Assembly (NCBI RefSeq): GCF_029626155.1
Contig: NZ_JARUBL010000001.1
Location: 3,142,501-3,206,500 of the forward strand
Length of the DNA stretch: 64,000 bases
Direction of reading: 5' to 3'
DNA from: Solwaraspora sp. WMMD1047
GTDB taxonomy: Bacteria; Actinomycetota; Actinomycetes; Mycobacteriales; Micromonosporaceae
Shown here: piece by piece, positions 40,407 to 48,884 of the stretch
How positions within the stretch are numbered: the first letter of the stretch is position 1
How the letters are laid out: each line of letters opens with the position of its first letter
Translations under genes and position numbers: made by a program
The notes under the pieces: generated by a model
Database searches by the model: none
The model's input: only the letters and a program-made list of their open reading frames with translations
What the model was told of the DNA's origin: nothing

Positions 40407-41353
40407 CCCGGATCCGACAACTTCCCGCGGCTGCCAGGCCGGCAGCCGCGGGGCCCGTCGGCCCTTCGGGCAGCCGGCGGCCCGTCGTCAGGAGGCGCAG
40501 GCTCGACCGGCAGGCGGCTGTCGGATGGCTTTTCGTCGCCCCGTTCGTGGTGCTGCTGGTCGTGTTCCTGCTGCTGCCCATGGGGTACGCGGCGAAGCTC
40601 AGCCTGTACCGCTCCACTCTCCTGGAGGGGGAGGTGTTCGCGGCGGCCGACAACTACCGGCAGGCCCTCGGTGACCCCGAATTCCGCTCGGGCGTGCTGC
40701 GCGTGATCGTCTTCGGGCTCGTGCAGACACCGGTGATGATCGGCATCGCCCTCCTGCTCGCCCTGCTGGTGGACGGCGCCGGCTCGCGCCTGGCCCGGAC
40801 CCTGCGACTGGCGGCATTCGTCCCGTACGCGGTACCGGTGGTCATCGGCACTCTGATGTGGGGTTTCCTCTACAGCCAGAACACCGGTCCGTTCCGGTTC
40901 ACCGGATTGGACTTCGTGGCCGGCGACACCGTCCTGGCCTCGCTGGGCAACCTCGTCACCTGGCAGTGGGCCGGTTACAACATGATCGTGCTGTACGCCG
41001 CGCTCCAGGGCGTGCCGAGGGAGGTCTACGAGTCCGCCAGGATCGACGGCGCGGGGGCGGTGCAGATCGCGCTGCGGATCAAGACGCCGATGATCTCGGC
41101 CGCCCTGGTGCTCTGCACCGTCTTCACGATAGTCGGCACGCTCCAGTTCTTCACCGAACCGCTCGTCCTGCAGCCGCTCAATCCTGGCGCGATCACCACG
41201 AGCTACACGCCAAATGTCTACGCCTACAACCAGGCATTCTCCTACCAGCAGTACAACTACGCCGCCGCGATATCCTTTCTGCTCGGCGCAGTGGTCTTCG
41301 TCGGTTCGTACATCTTCCTGTTCGCCATGAGGAAGAGGAGTTCGCTGCGATGA
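40403..41353 (+). CDS. ABC sugar transporter permease (MalF type)
   Basis: 316 residues with six predicted membrane helices after a basic N-terminus. The EAA loop is seen in ESARIDGAGAVQIALRIKTP. Coupled to the binding protein by ATGA and to the second permease by ATGA. No ATP-binding subunit is encoded nearby; actinobacteria usually supply it from a shared MsiK/MalK ATPase. Confidence 0.92.
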   Translation: MTRIRQLPAAARPAAAGPVGPSGSRRPVVRRRRLDRQAAVGWLFVAPFVVLLVVFLLLPMGYAAKLSLYRSTLLEGEVFAAADNYRQALGDPEFRSGVLRVIVFGLVQTPVMIGIALLLALLVDGAGSRLARTLRLAAFVPYAVPVVIGTLMWGFLYSQNTGPFRFTGLDFVAGDTVLASLGNLVTWQWAGYNMIVLYAALQGVPREVYESARIDGAGAVQIALRIKTPMISAALVLCTVFTIVGTLQFFTEPLVLQPLNPGAITTSYTPNVYAYNQAFSYQQYNYAAAISFLLGAVVFVGSYIFLFAMRKRSSLR

Positions 41354-42225
41354 CCGCTCCGGCTACCCGGACCAATTCGGGGGCGTCCAGTGGCGGCGTC
41401 ATTCTCGCGCGCGCGGTGATGGCGCTCTTCGTCGTCTACTTTCTGCTGCCGTTCTGGTGGTTGCTTGTCGCGGCAACCAAGGACAACGACGGATTGTTCG
41501 GCTCGGCTCCACTCTGGTTCAGCGACCTGCATCTCGTCGACAACCTCCGACTCCTGTTCACTCAGGACGACGGCCTCTACCTCAGGTGGCTCGGCAATTC
41601 GGCGCTGTACGCCGTCGTCAGCGGCGTCGGAGCCACCGCGATCGCCGCCCTGGCCGGTTATGCCTTCGCCAAGTTGCGCTTCCCCGGGCGCAACGCGCTG
41701 TTCGGATTGCTGCTCGGCCTCATCATGGTGCCGGCGACGGCTCTGGTCCTGCCGACGTACCTGCTGATGGCCGAGGCCGGGCTCATCGATTCGGTGTGGG
41801 CGGTGATCCTGCCGTCGTTGCTCAACCCGTTCGGGGTGTACCTGTTGCGGGTCTACGCCCACGACTCGGTGCCTGACGAGATGCTCGAGGCCGCCCGCGT
41901 AGACGGTGCGGGGGAGTTTCGGGTCTTCCGTAGCGTGGCGCTGCCCACCATGCGCCCGGCGCTTGTCACGGTCGGGCTCTTCTCCATGGTGGCGACCTGG
42001 AACAACTTCTTCCTGCCACTGGTGATGCTCAGCGACCAGAACCTCTACCCGCTCACCGTCGGTCTACGTTCGTGGTATCAGTCGGCCACTCTGGGCAACG
42101 GTGGTCCCGCCCTGTTCAACGTCGTCGTCATCGGCTCGCTGGTGGCGATCCTCCCCCTGATCGCGGCCTTCCTCCTGCTGCAGCGGCACTGGCGCGGCGG
42201 CCTGACCATCGGTGCCCTGAAATGA
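41350..42225 (+). CDS. ABC sugar transporter permease (MalG type)
   Basis: 291 residues, six predicted membrane helices. The EAA loop is EAARVDGAGEFRVFRSVALP. ATG overlaps the stop of the first permease. The next gene can begin in an ATGA overlap at 42222 or at 42279. Confidence 0.92.
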   Translation: MTAPATRTNSGASSGGVILARAVMALFVVYFLLPFWWLLVAATKDNDGLFGSAPLWFSDLHLVDNLRLLFTQDDGLYLRWLGNSALYAVVSGVGATAIAALAGYAFAKLRFPGRNALFGLLLGLIMVPATALVLPTYLLMAEAGLIDSVWAVILPSLLNPFGVYLLRVYAHDSVPDEMLEAARVDGAGEFRVFRSVALPTMRPALVTVGLFSMVATWNNFFLPLVMLSDQNLYPLTVGLRSWYQSATLGNGGPALFNVVVIGSLVAILPLIAAFLLLQRHWRGGLTIGALK

Positions 42226-42278
42226 CCGATCGGTCCGGGAGCACCGGCGGCCGACCACCTCGTCGTGAAGGACGGCAG

Positions 42279-43799
42279 ATGCGCATCGCTCACGTCACGC
42301 TTGATCCCACCGCCGTCGTGGCCCCGGTGAGCCGCCGTACCTTCGGCACCTTCGTCGAGCACATGGGCCGCTGCGTCTACACCGGCCTGTACGAGCCAGG
42401 TCACCCGTCGGCCGACGAGGACGGGTTCCGCGCCGACGTCCTGGCGCTGACCCGTGAACTCGGGGTGACGACGGTCCGCTACCCGGGCGGCAACTTCGTC
42501 TCCGGGTACCGCTGGGAGGACGGGATCGGGCCCAGGGACCGCCGCCCCCACCGCCGTGACCTGGCCTGGCACAGCGTGGAGACCAACGAGGTCGGCATCG
42601 ACGAGTTCGCCCGGTGGGCAGCCAAGGCCGACGTCGAGATCATGTACGCGGTGAACCTCGGCACCAGGGGCGTCCAGGAGGCACTCGACGTCCACGAGTA
42701 CGTCAACCATCCCGCCGGCACGCACCTGGCCGAGCTGCGCCGGGCCAACGGCGCCGAGAAGCCCTACGGCATCCGGATGTGGTGCCTGGGCAACGAGCTC
42801 GACGGCCCGTGGCAACTCGGGCACAAGAACGCCGAGGCGTACGGGCAGCTCGCCGCCGCCACCGCCCGGGCGCTGCGCGCGGCCGAGCCGGGCCTGGAGC
42901 TGATCGCCTGCGGTAGTTCCGGATCCGCCATGCCGACCTTCGGCGCGTGGGAGGCCACCGTCCTGGAGCACACCTACGACCTGGTGGACTACCTCTCCTG
43001 CCACGCCTACTACGAGGAGTACGACGGCGACCTCGGCTCCTTCCTCGCCTGCGCCACCGACATGGATCATTTCGTGGACAGCATCGTGGCCACCGCCGAC
43101 AGCATCGGTGCCCGGCTGCGCAGCAAGAAGAAGATCCAGCTCTCCTTCGACGAGTGGAACGTCTGGTATCTCTCCCGCTTCCAGAACCAGCCACCCGTGG
43201 ACGAGTGGCAGGTCGGCCCACGGGTGATCGAGGACGAGTACAACGTCGCCGACGCGGTCGTCGTCGGCAACCTGCTCATCTCGCTGTTGCGTCACAGTGA
43301 CCGGGTCACCGCCGCCTGCCAGGCTCAACTGGTCAACGTGATCGCTCCGATCCGCGCCGAACCGGGCGGACCGGCCTGGCGACAGAGCATCTTCCACCCG
43401 TTCGCCCGGACGGCGGCGCTGGCCCGCGGCGACGTGCTGCGTACGGTGGTCGATGCTCCGGGGTACCAGACCGATCGCTACGGCGAGGCGTCGGTCGTCG
43501 ACGCGGTCGCCACCCATGATTCGGCATCGGGCGACGTGGCGGTCTTTGTGGTGAACCGTGACCTCGCCCAGCCGGTGGAGCTCACTGTCGATCTGGGCCG
43601 CTTCGGTCCGGTGGCCTGGCAGGGGGGCGCGTCGAGCCTGTACGACGATGACATCCGCCTGACCAACACCGTGGAACACCCGGATCGGGTGGTGTTGCGA
43701 GCCAACCGGCAGCTTTCGGTCCGGGACGGTAGCGCGCGGATCGTGCTGCCGCCCGTGTCATGGACGGCCCTGCGCCTGTCCGCGGGAACTACGGACTGA
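42279..43799 (+). CDS. GH51 alpha-L-arabinofuranosidase
   Basis: 506 residues, family length, no signal peptide, so intracellular. The acid/base Glu is E173 in WCLGNELDGPWQ and the nucleophile is E292 in SFDEWNVWY. The N-terminal part has TFGTFVEHMGRCVYTGLYEP and RYPGGNFVSGYRWEDG. It removes terminal arabinofuranose from imported oligosaccharides. I chose ATG 42279 with GAAGGA upstream; ATG 42222, overlapping the permease stop, would add 19 residues of no family character. Confidence 0.93.
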   Translation: MRIAHVTLDPTAVVAPVSRRTFGTFVEHMGRCVYTGLYEPGHPSADEDGFRADVLALTRELGVTTVRYPGGNFVSGYRWEDGIGPRDRRPHRRDLAWHSVETNEVGIDEFARWAAKADVEIMYAVNLGTRGVQEALDVHEYVNHPAGTHLAELRRANGAEKPYGIRMWCLGNELDGPWQLGHKNAEAYGQLAAATARALRAAEPGLELIACGSSGSAMPTFGAWEATVLEHTYDLVDYLSCHAYYEEYDGDLGSFLACATDMDHFVDSIVATADSIGARLRSKKKIQLSFDEWNVWYLSRFQNQPPVDEWQVGPRVIEDEYNVADAVVVGNLLISLLRHSDRVTAACQAQLVNVIAPIRAEPGGPAWRQSIFHPFARTAALARGDVLRTVVDAPGYQTDRYGEASVVDAVATHDSASGDVAVFVVNRDLAQPVELTVDLGRFGPVAWQGGASSLYDDDIRLTNTVEHPDRVVLRANRQLSVRDGSARIVLPPVSWTALRLSAGTTD

Positions 43800-43844
43800 G
43801 TCGTCCCGACGATCGCTACCCTGCCGGCCCCGCCGGCTTGAGCG

Positions 43845-43887
43845 GAAATGACGCCCGGCGTTCGCCGTGGATACCGGGCGTCATTTC
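43845..43887 (+). terminator. Terminator after the GH51 gene
   Basis: 14-bp perfect stem GAAATGACGCCCGG / CCGGGCGTCATTTC with a 15-base loop, 45 bases after the stop codon. It closes the transporter-GH51 operon. Confidence 0.85.
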
Positions 43888-44227
43888 TGCTTGCGTATCC
43901 GGGGCTTCAGCCGCCCTCCCGTGAAACCCTTTCGGTGGTGGGCTGCATCCTTGTCAAGCGCAGGCAATTACCGGAAATATTTCGACAGTTTTCAATGCTC
44001 GAGATAGCTTGACGGACGCCGATGTTAGCGCAAACATTGACGTGTAACTCGGATGTAACGTCGCTGCCATGGTTGTACGGCTCGCGTTCGCCTCCGCCTA
44101 TCAGGCATGCGCCGCAACCGTCCGAGCCGCGGGGGCAGGCAGACGTGCGTCCTTTAGGGAATGCGGATCGCCGGGCTAACGGCTCGTATGTCGCGAGTCG
44201 GATATGACCAATCGCAGGAGGTCTTTG
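43888..44227. promoter_or_regulatory. Promoter region of the first secreted arabinanase, with two operator-like palindromes
   Basis: 340 bases without a gene. GAAATATTTC (43974-43983) and ATGTTAGCGCAAACAT (44022-44037) are palindromic, the second with one mismatched pair around the GCGC centre typical of LacI family operators in actinobacteria. AGGAGG lies at 44215-44220, 7 bases before the ATG. The palindromes differ from the perfect site at 38913, so another regulator may act here. Confidence 0.6.
44022..44037. promoter_or_regulatory. LacI-family operator-like site
   Basis: ATGTTAGCGCAAACAT, a near palindrome with GCGC centre, about 190 bases before the secreted enzyme start. The resemblance to TTAGCGCTAA-type actinobacterial operators is from memory of the family. 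Confidence 0.5.
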
Positions 44228-44815
44228 ATGACAGGGATGGATCAGGTGCCGCGGGTGAGGTCGCGGTGGCGGGGTTGGCGGGCGGGGGCGGCTGTGGGTG
44301 TGGCGGCGTTGTTGCTTGGTGCGGGGGTGGTGTCGGGGTTGCCGTCGGCGTCGGCGGCGACGGTGGATACCTCGGCGTCGTATGTGTTCGTGAACCGGCA
44401 CAGTGGTAAGGCGATGGATCTGTTCGACTGGTCGACGGCGGAGAACGCGCCGGTGAATCAGTGGGCGCGTAACGATCTTGCGGTGCAGCAGTGGCAGTTT
44501 GTGGATGCCGGTGGTGGGTTCTACAAGGTGCGGTCGCGGCACAGTGGGAAGGTGCTGGAGTTGCCGAACGGCAGCGATGGTACCCAGTTGGTGCAGAGCA
44601 GTGATCGGTCGTCGGCGACGCAGCAGTTCCGGTTGCAGGATTCCGCGGGTGGGTTCGTGCGGTTCGTGAACCGGCAGTCGGGCAAGGTCATCGATGTGTG
44701 GGAGTGGTCGACGGCTGACGGGGGCCGGTTGGCTGGCTATTCCGACACCGACGGTGCCAATCAGCAGTGGCAGTTGGTCCGGCTGGGCGGCGGCACCCCG
44801 ACCACCCCACCCGGC
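44228..44815 (+). repeat. 588-bp direct repeat, copy A (signal peptide and ricin module)
   Basis: Aligned without gaps to 47268-47855 at an offset of 3040 bases, fewer than 20 differences by eye. It runs from the start codon to the Pro/Thr linker. Codons here favour G or T in third position (ttg, ggt, gtg, gat), unlike the C-rich catalytic part that follows. Confidence 0.92.
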
Positions 44816-45769
44816 GGCAGTCGGACCTTCACCAACCCGATCAAGCGTAACGGCCCCGACCCCTGGCTCCAGGTGCACAACGGTGTCTACTACCTCGCCA
44901 CGACGACGTGGAACTCGACGATCACCATGCGCCGCTCCACCACCCTCGCCGGGCTGGCCACCGCCCAGGATCAGGTGATCTTCAACCTGTCCGGGCGGCC
45001 CAACGGCTGCTGCAACATGTGGGCGCCGGAGTTCCACCTGATCAACGGTCCGAACGGGCCACGGTGGTACTTCTACTACACCGCCGGGCAGAACGTGAGC
45101 GACTTCAACCCGACCCAGCGGTTGCACGTGCTGGAGAGCGCCGGAACCGACCCGATGGGTCCGTACACGTTCCGAGCCGACCTCGGCAACGACTGGCAGC
45201 TCGACGCGAGCATCCTCACCGTCAACAACCGGCTCTACCTCATGGGGACGTACAACGCCGGTGGCAGCTACGGGCAGAGCCTGTTCATCACCCCGATGAG
45301 CAACCCCTGGACGCTGTCGGGCAACCGGGTCCGGCTGAGTACCCCGACCCTGTCCTGGGAGCGGCAGACCCACCCCGTCAACGAAGGCCCGGAGCCGCTC
45401 TACCGCAACGGACGCACGATGATCGTCTACTCGGCGAGCGCCTGTTGGGGGCCGGACTACAAGCTCGGCCTGCTCACCTTCACCGGTAGTGACCCGCTCA
45501 ACCCGGCGCACTGGACCAAGGCGCCGAACCCGGTCTTCCAACGCAACGACGCCAACGGCGTCTACGCGCCGGGTCACAACGGGTTCTTCACCTCACCCGA
45601 CGGCACCGAGAGCTGGATCGTCTACCACGCCAACGACTCGGCCGGCGGCGGCTGCGACATGAACCGTTCGACCCGGGCCCAGAAGTTCACCTGGAACGCG
45701 GACGGCACCCCGAACTTCGGCACACCCGTCCGGCTCGGGGTAGCCCTCACCGCTCCCGCCGGCGAATGA
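44228..45769 (+). CDS. Secreted ricin-domain GH43 arabinofuranosidase/arabinanase
   Basis: 513 residues. Signal peptide ending ASA (about residue 43). An N-terminal ricin-type beta-trefoil (45-190) with three QxW-type marks (QQWQFV, TQQFRL, NQQWQLV). A short TPTTPPG linker, then a five-bladed GH43 domain from ~199 with Asp in RNGPDPWLQ, Asp in WQLDASIL and Glu in NEGPEPLY. It resembles exo-1,5-arabinofuranosidases (subfamily 26; subfamily by recall). Start ATG 44228 with AGGAGG at 7 bases. Bases 44228-44815 are nearly identical to 47268-47855, and codon use changes sharply at the linker. Confidence 0.88.
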   Translation: MTGMDQVPRVRSRWRGWRAGAAVGVAALLLGAGVVSGLPSASAATVDTSASYVFVNRHSGKAMDLFDWSTAENAPVNQWARNDLAVQQWQFVDAGGGFYKVRSRHSGKVLELPNGSDGTQLVQSSDRSSATQQFRLQDSAGGFVRFVNRQSGKVIDVWEWSTADGGRLAGYSDTDGANQQWQLVRLGGGTPTTPPGGSRTFTNPIKRNGPDPWLQVHNGVYYLATTTWNSTITMRRSTTLAGLATAQDQVIFNLSGRPNGCCNMWAPEFHLINGPNGPRWYFYYTAGQNVSDFNPTQRLHVLESAGTDPMGPYTFRADLGNDWQLDASILTVNNRLYLMGTYNAGGSYGQSLFITPMSNPWTLSGNRVRLSTPTLSWERQTHPVNEGPEPLYRNGRTMIVYSASACWGPDYKLGLLTFTGSDPLNPAHWTKAPNPVFQRNDANGVYAPGHNGFFTSPDGTESWIVYHANDSAGGGCDMNRSTRAQKFTWNADGTPNFGTPVRLGVALTAPAGE

Positions 45770-45827
45770 ACCCGCGTCGCCGTTCCGCACGGCAGACACG
45801 TACCAGGCCCGCATCGTCGGGCCGGAA

Positions 45828-47234
45828 ATGAGAACTCCGATGGTCTCCCGACGCACCCTACTGTCCGCCGGCGCGTCGGCGACGATGGCAGCCGGCACCG
45901 GCCTGCTGTTCCGCGCCGCGCCCGCCCTGGCAGCTCCCGCCTACGGCGGTTACGTCATGGGCTACTTCACCGAGTCACCGAACTCGGTGGCCAACAACTA
46001 CGGTCTGCACCTGGCCATCAGCACCGACGGCCTCAACTGGACCCCGCTGAACCAGAACAACCCGGTCGTCACCCCCACCGCCGGCACCGGCGGTCTGCGT
46101 GATCCGTTCATCATGCGCAAGCAGGACAACACCTTCGTCGTGGTCGCCACCGACCTGCGGGGCACCGACTTCACCCAGCAGAACCAGTACATCCACATCT
46201 GGGACTCGCCGGATCTGCGCAGCTTCACCGGCTACCGCCGGGTGCGGATGCACACGATGCCGACCCACACCTGGGCGCCGGAGGCGTTCTGGGACGCCTC
46301 GCGGAGCCAGTACGGAATCCTGTACTCCGCGCGCAGCGGCAATCGGGATGCCTTCTACGTCAACTACACCACCGACTTCCGGACGGTCAGCGCCCATCAG
46401 CTCTACTTCGACCCGGGATTCGACGTGCTGGACGCCACCATGCACGTCGGCAGCGGGGCGAACTACCTGTACTACAAGAGCTTCGCCGACGGCCGGCTCT
46501 ACGGCGCCCGGTCGAGCAGCCTCGCCCCCCGCAGCTTCGACCGGGGCACGTACACCAGCGGCGTGGTCAACGGTGGCATCGAGGCACCGATCGTGGTCAA
46601 GGCCAACGACCGGAACGAATGGTTCCTCTGGGGCGACTCGTTCTCCCCGAACAACGGTGAGCTGTACGTGTGGCGCAGCGGCGACATCAACAGCAACGGC
46701 TGGAGCCCGCTGGGTAAGGAGCGCTACACCCAGCCGCTCAACGCCAAGCATCCCACCATCGCACCGATCACCGCCGCCGAACACGCGGCGATGCTGTCCC
46801 GGTGGGGGGCGCCGTCCTGGAACCGGTTCAAGTCGTACAACTTCCCCGACCACCTGATCCGCCACGCCAGCAACGCCGCCCGGATCGACCCCTACCCGTT
46901 CGATCCCTACGCCGATGCCCAGTGGCGCCTGCGTCCGGGCCTGGCGAACTCGTCGGGTGTGTCGTTCGAGTCGGTCAACTACCCCGGCCAGTACCTGCGG
47001 CACAGCAACTACGTCCTCGTCCTGGCGGCCAACGACGGCTCCTCCGGATTCGCCGGCGACGCCACCTTCCATCGGACCGCCGGCCTCGCCGACGGCGGAT
47101 GGGCCTCGTTCCGCTCACACAACTTCACCAGTTACTACATCCGACACGCGAACTACGTTCTGCGCATCGATCCGCTCGGCGCCTCCTCGAGCGCCGCTGA
47201 CCGGGCGGATGCCACCTTCCAGGTCGGCTACTGA
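45828..47234 (+). CDS. Secreted GH43-like enzyme with an arabinofuranose-binding AbfB (CBM42) domain
   Basis: 468 residues. Twin-arginine type signal (SRRTLLSAGASATMAAG, cleavage after ALA near 35). A beta-propeller domain (~40-330) has Asp in GLRDPFIMRK, Asp in DVLDATMHVG and Glu in GGIEAPIVVK, the GH43/clan F pattern. A C-terminal AbfB beta-trefoil (~335-468) repeats FKSYNFPDHLIRHAS, FESVNYPGQYLRHSN and FRSHNFTSYYIRHAN. AbfB domains bind arabinofuranose side chains. Probably an arabinofuranosidase on arabinan or arabinoxylan. An ATG four codons later (45840) is also possible. Confidence 0.87.
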   Translation: MRTPMVSRRTLLSAGASATMAAGTGLLFRAAPALAAPAYGGYVMGYFTESPNSVANNYGLHLAISTDGLNWTPLNQNNPVVTPTAGTGGLRDPFIMRKQDNTFVVVATDLRGTDFTQQNQYIHIWDSPDLRSFTGYRRVRMHTMPTHTWAPEAFWDASRSQYGILYSARSGNRDAFYVNYTTDFRTVSAHQLYFDPGFDVLDATMHVGSGANYLYYKSFADGRLYGARSSSLAPRSFDRGTYTSGVVNGGIEAPIVVKANDRNEWFLWGDSFSPNNGELYVWRSGDINSNGWSPLGKERYTQPLNAKHPTIAPITAAEHAAMLSRWGAPSWNRFKSYNFPDHLIRHASNAARIDPYPFDPYADAQWRLRPGLANSSGVSFESVNYPGQYLRHSNYVLVLAANDGSSGFAGDATFHRTAGLADGGWASFRSHNFTSYYIRHANYVLRIDPLGASSSAADRADATFQVGY

Positions 47235-47267
47235 ACCGTGCGCCATTTCACCACAAAGGAGATATCG

Positions 47268-47855
47268 ATGATAGGGATGGATCGGGTGCCGCGGGTGGGG
47301 TCGCGGTGGCGGGGTTGGCGGGTGGGGGCGGCCGTGGGTGTGGCGGCGTTGTTGCTTGGTACGGGGGTGGTGTACGGGTTGCCGTCGGCTTCGGCGGCGA
47401 CGGTGGACACCTCGGCGTCGTATGTGTTCGTGAACCGGCACAGTGGTAAGGCGATGGATCTGTTCGACTGGTCGACGGCGGAGAACGCGCCGGTGAACCA
47501 GTGGGCGCGTAACGATCTCGCGGTGCAGCAGTGGCAGTTTGTGGATGCCGGTGGTGGGTTCTACAAGGTGCGGTCGCGGCACAGTGGGAAGGTGCTGGAG
47601 TTGCCGAACGGCAGCGATGGTACCCAGTTGGTGCAGAGCAGTGATCGGTCGTCGGCGACGCAGCAGTTCCGGTTGCAGGATTCCGCGGGTGGGTTCGTGC
47701 GGTTCGTGAACCGGCAGTCGGGCAAGGTCATCGATGTGTGGGAGTGGTCGACGGTTGATGGGGGCCGGTTGGCTGGCTATTCCGACACCGACGGTGCCAA
47801 CCAGCAGTGGCAGTTGGTCCGGCTGGGCGGCGGCACACCGACCACCCCACCCGGC
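47268..47855 (+). repeat. 588-bp direct repeat, copy B
   Basis: Partner of 44228-44815. Most differences lie in the signal peptide part (first ~150 bases) and the last ~120; the middle is almost invariant. Confidence 0.92.
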
Positions 47856-48794
47856 TCCACCACCCCGCCCCCACCGACCGGCACGCCATCCCCACCGACG
47901 GGCACCCCGCCCCCGGCCTACCCGCAACCCGGCAGGGTCGCCGGGGACACCGGGGTTCACGACCCGACCGTGGTCAAACGACCCGACGGCACCTATCTCG
48001 TCGCGCACACCGGTGACAACGTCGCATTGAAGACCTCCACCGACCGGGTCACCTACCGCAACGCGGGCGCCGCCTTCCCCGGGGGCGCGCCGTGGACCAC
48101 CACGTACACCGGGGGCGCGCGTAACCTCTGGGCGCCGGACCTGAGCTACCGCAACGGCCGTTACTACCTGTACTACTCGGCGTCGACCTTCGGCTCCAAC
48201 CGCTCGGCGATCTTCCTGGCCACCAGCACCACCGGGACCTCCGGGAGCTGGACCAACGACGGGCTGGTCATCGAATCGCGGACCTCGGACAACTTCAACG
48301 CCATCGACCCGAATCTGACCGTTGACGACCAGGGCCGCTGGTGGTTGAGCTTCGGCTCGTTCTGGTCCGGCATCAAGATGATCCAGATCGACCCGGCCAC
48401 CGGCCGCCGGCTCGGCACCACCATGCACAGCCTCGCCAACTACGGCCCCGGCATCGAAGCGCCGATCCTGGTCAAGCGGGGCTCGTGGTACTACCTGTAC
48501 GTCTCGTTCGATCGCTGCTGCCAGGGCGCCAGTAGCACGTACCGGATCATGGTCGGCCGGTCGGCGAGCCCGACCGGGCCGTTCATCGACCGCGCCGGCC
48601 GGGACATGCTCTCCGGGGGCGGCACCCAGGTCCTGGCCTCGCACGGCAGCATCCACGGTCCGGGGCACCAGGCGTTCCTCGCCGACACCGACGGCGACTA
48701 CCTGTTCTACCACTACTACGCCGACAACGGTCGGTCGCTGCTCGGCATCAACCGCATCGGCTACGACGCCGCCGCCTGGCCCTACGTGTACTGA
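47268..48794 (+). CDS. Secreted ricin-domain GH43 endo-arabinanase
   Basis: 508 residues. Signal peptide and ricin-type trefoil almost identical to the protein at 44228. A longer Pro/Thr linker (TTPPPPTGTPSPPTGTPPP) leads to a GH43 domain from ~225: Asp in TGVHDPTVVK, Asp in NAIDPNLTVD and Glu in GIEAPILVKRG, with the Trp-rich WWLSFGSFWSGI typical of endo-1,5-alpha-L-arabinanases. The ATG at 47268 follows AAAGGAGAT. Together with the other secreted enzymes it would shorten arabinan to importable oligosaccharides. Confidence 0.9.
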   Translation: MIGMDRVPRVGSRWRGWRVGAAVGVAALLLGTGVVYGLPSASAATVDTSASYVFVNRHSGKAMDLFDWSTAENAPVNQWARNDLAVQQWQFVDAGGGFYKVRSRHSGKVLELPNGSDGTQLVQSSDRSSATQQFRLQDSAGGFVRFVNRQSGKVIDVWEWSTVDGGRLAGYSDTDGANQQWQLVRLGGGTPTTPPGSTTPPPPTGTPSPPTGTPPPAYPQPGRVAGDTGVHDPTVVKRPDGTYLVAHTGDNVALKTSTDRVTYRNAGAAFPGGAPWTTTYTGGARNLWAPDLSYRNGRYYLYYSASTFGSNRSAIFLATSTTGTSGSWTNDGLVIESRTSDNFNAIDPNLTVDDQGRWWLSFGSFWSGIKMIQIDPATGRRLGTTMHSLANYGPGIEAPILVKRGSWYYLYVSFDRCCQGASSTYRIMVGRSASPTGPFIDRAGRDMLSGGGTQVLASHGSIHGPGHQAFLADTDGDYLFYHYYADNGRSLLGINRIGYDAAAWPYVY

Positions 48795-48803
48795 TTCGAC
48801 CGC

Positions 48804-48834
48804 CCCGGTGGGCGGGCACAGCCTGCCCACCGGG
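48804..48834 (+). terminator. Hairpin after the endo-arabinanase gene
   Basis: 10-bp perfect stem CCCGGTGGGC / GCCCACCGGG, 10 bases after the stop. GC-rich without a T run. Confidence 0.7.
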
Positions 48835-48884
48835 ATGTCCACACCCCTCCCACCACCTTTCGTCACCATTCCGGAGGTCCAACG

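Noticed and set aside
43907-48869. Long minus-strand open frames opposite the ricin-GH43 genes
   Set aside because: Both are antisense to confirmed secreted enzymes and resemble each other only because the sense repeats do.
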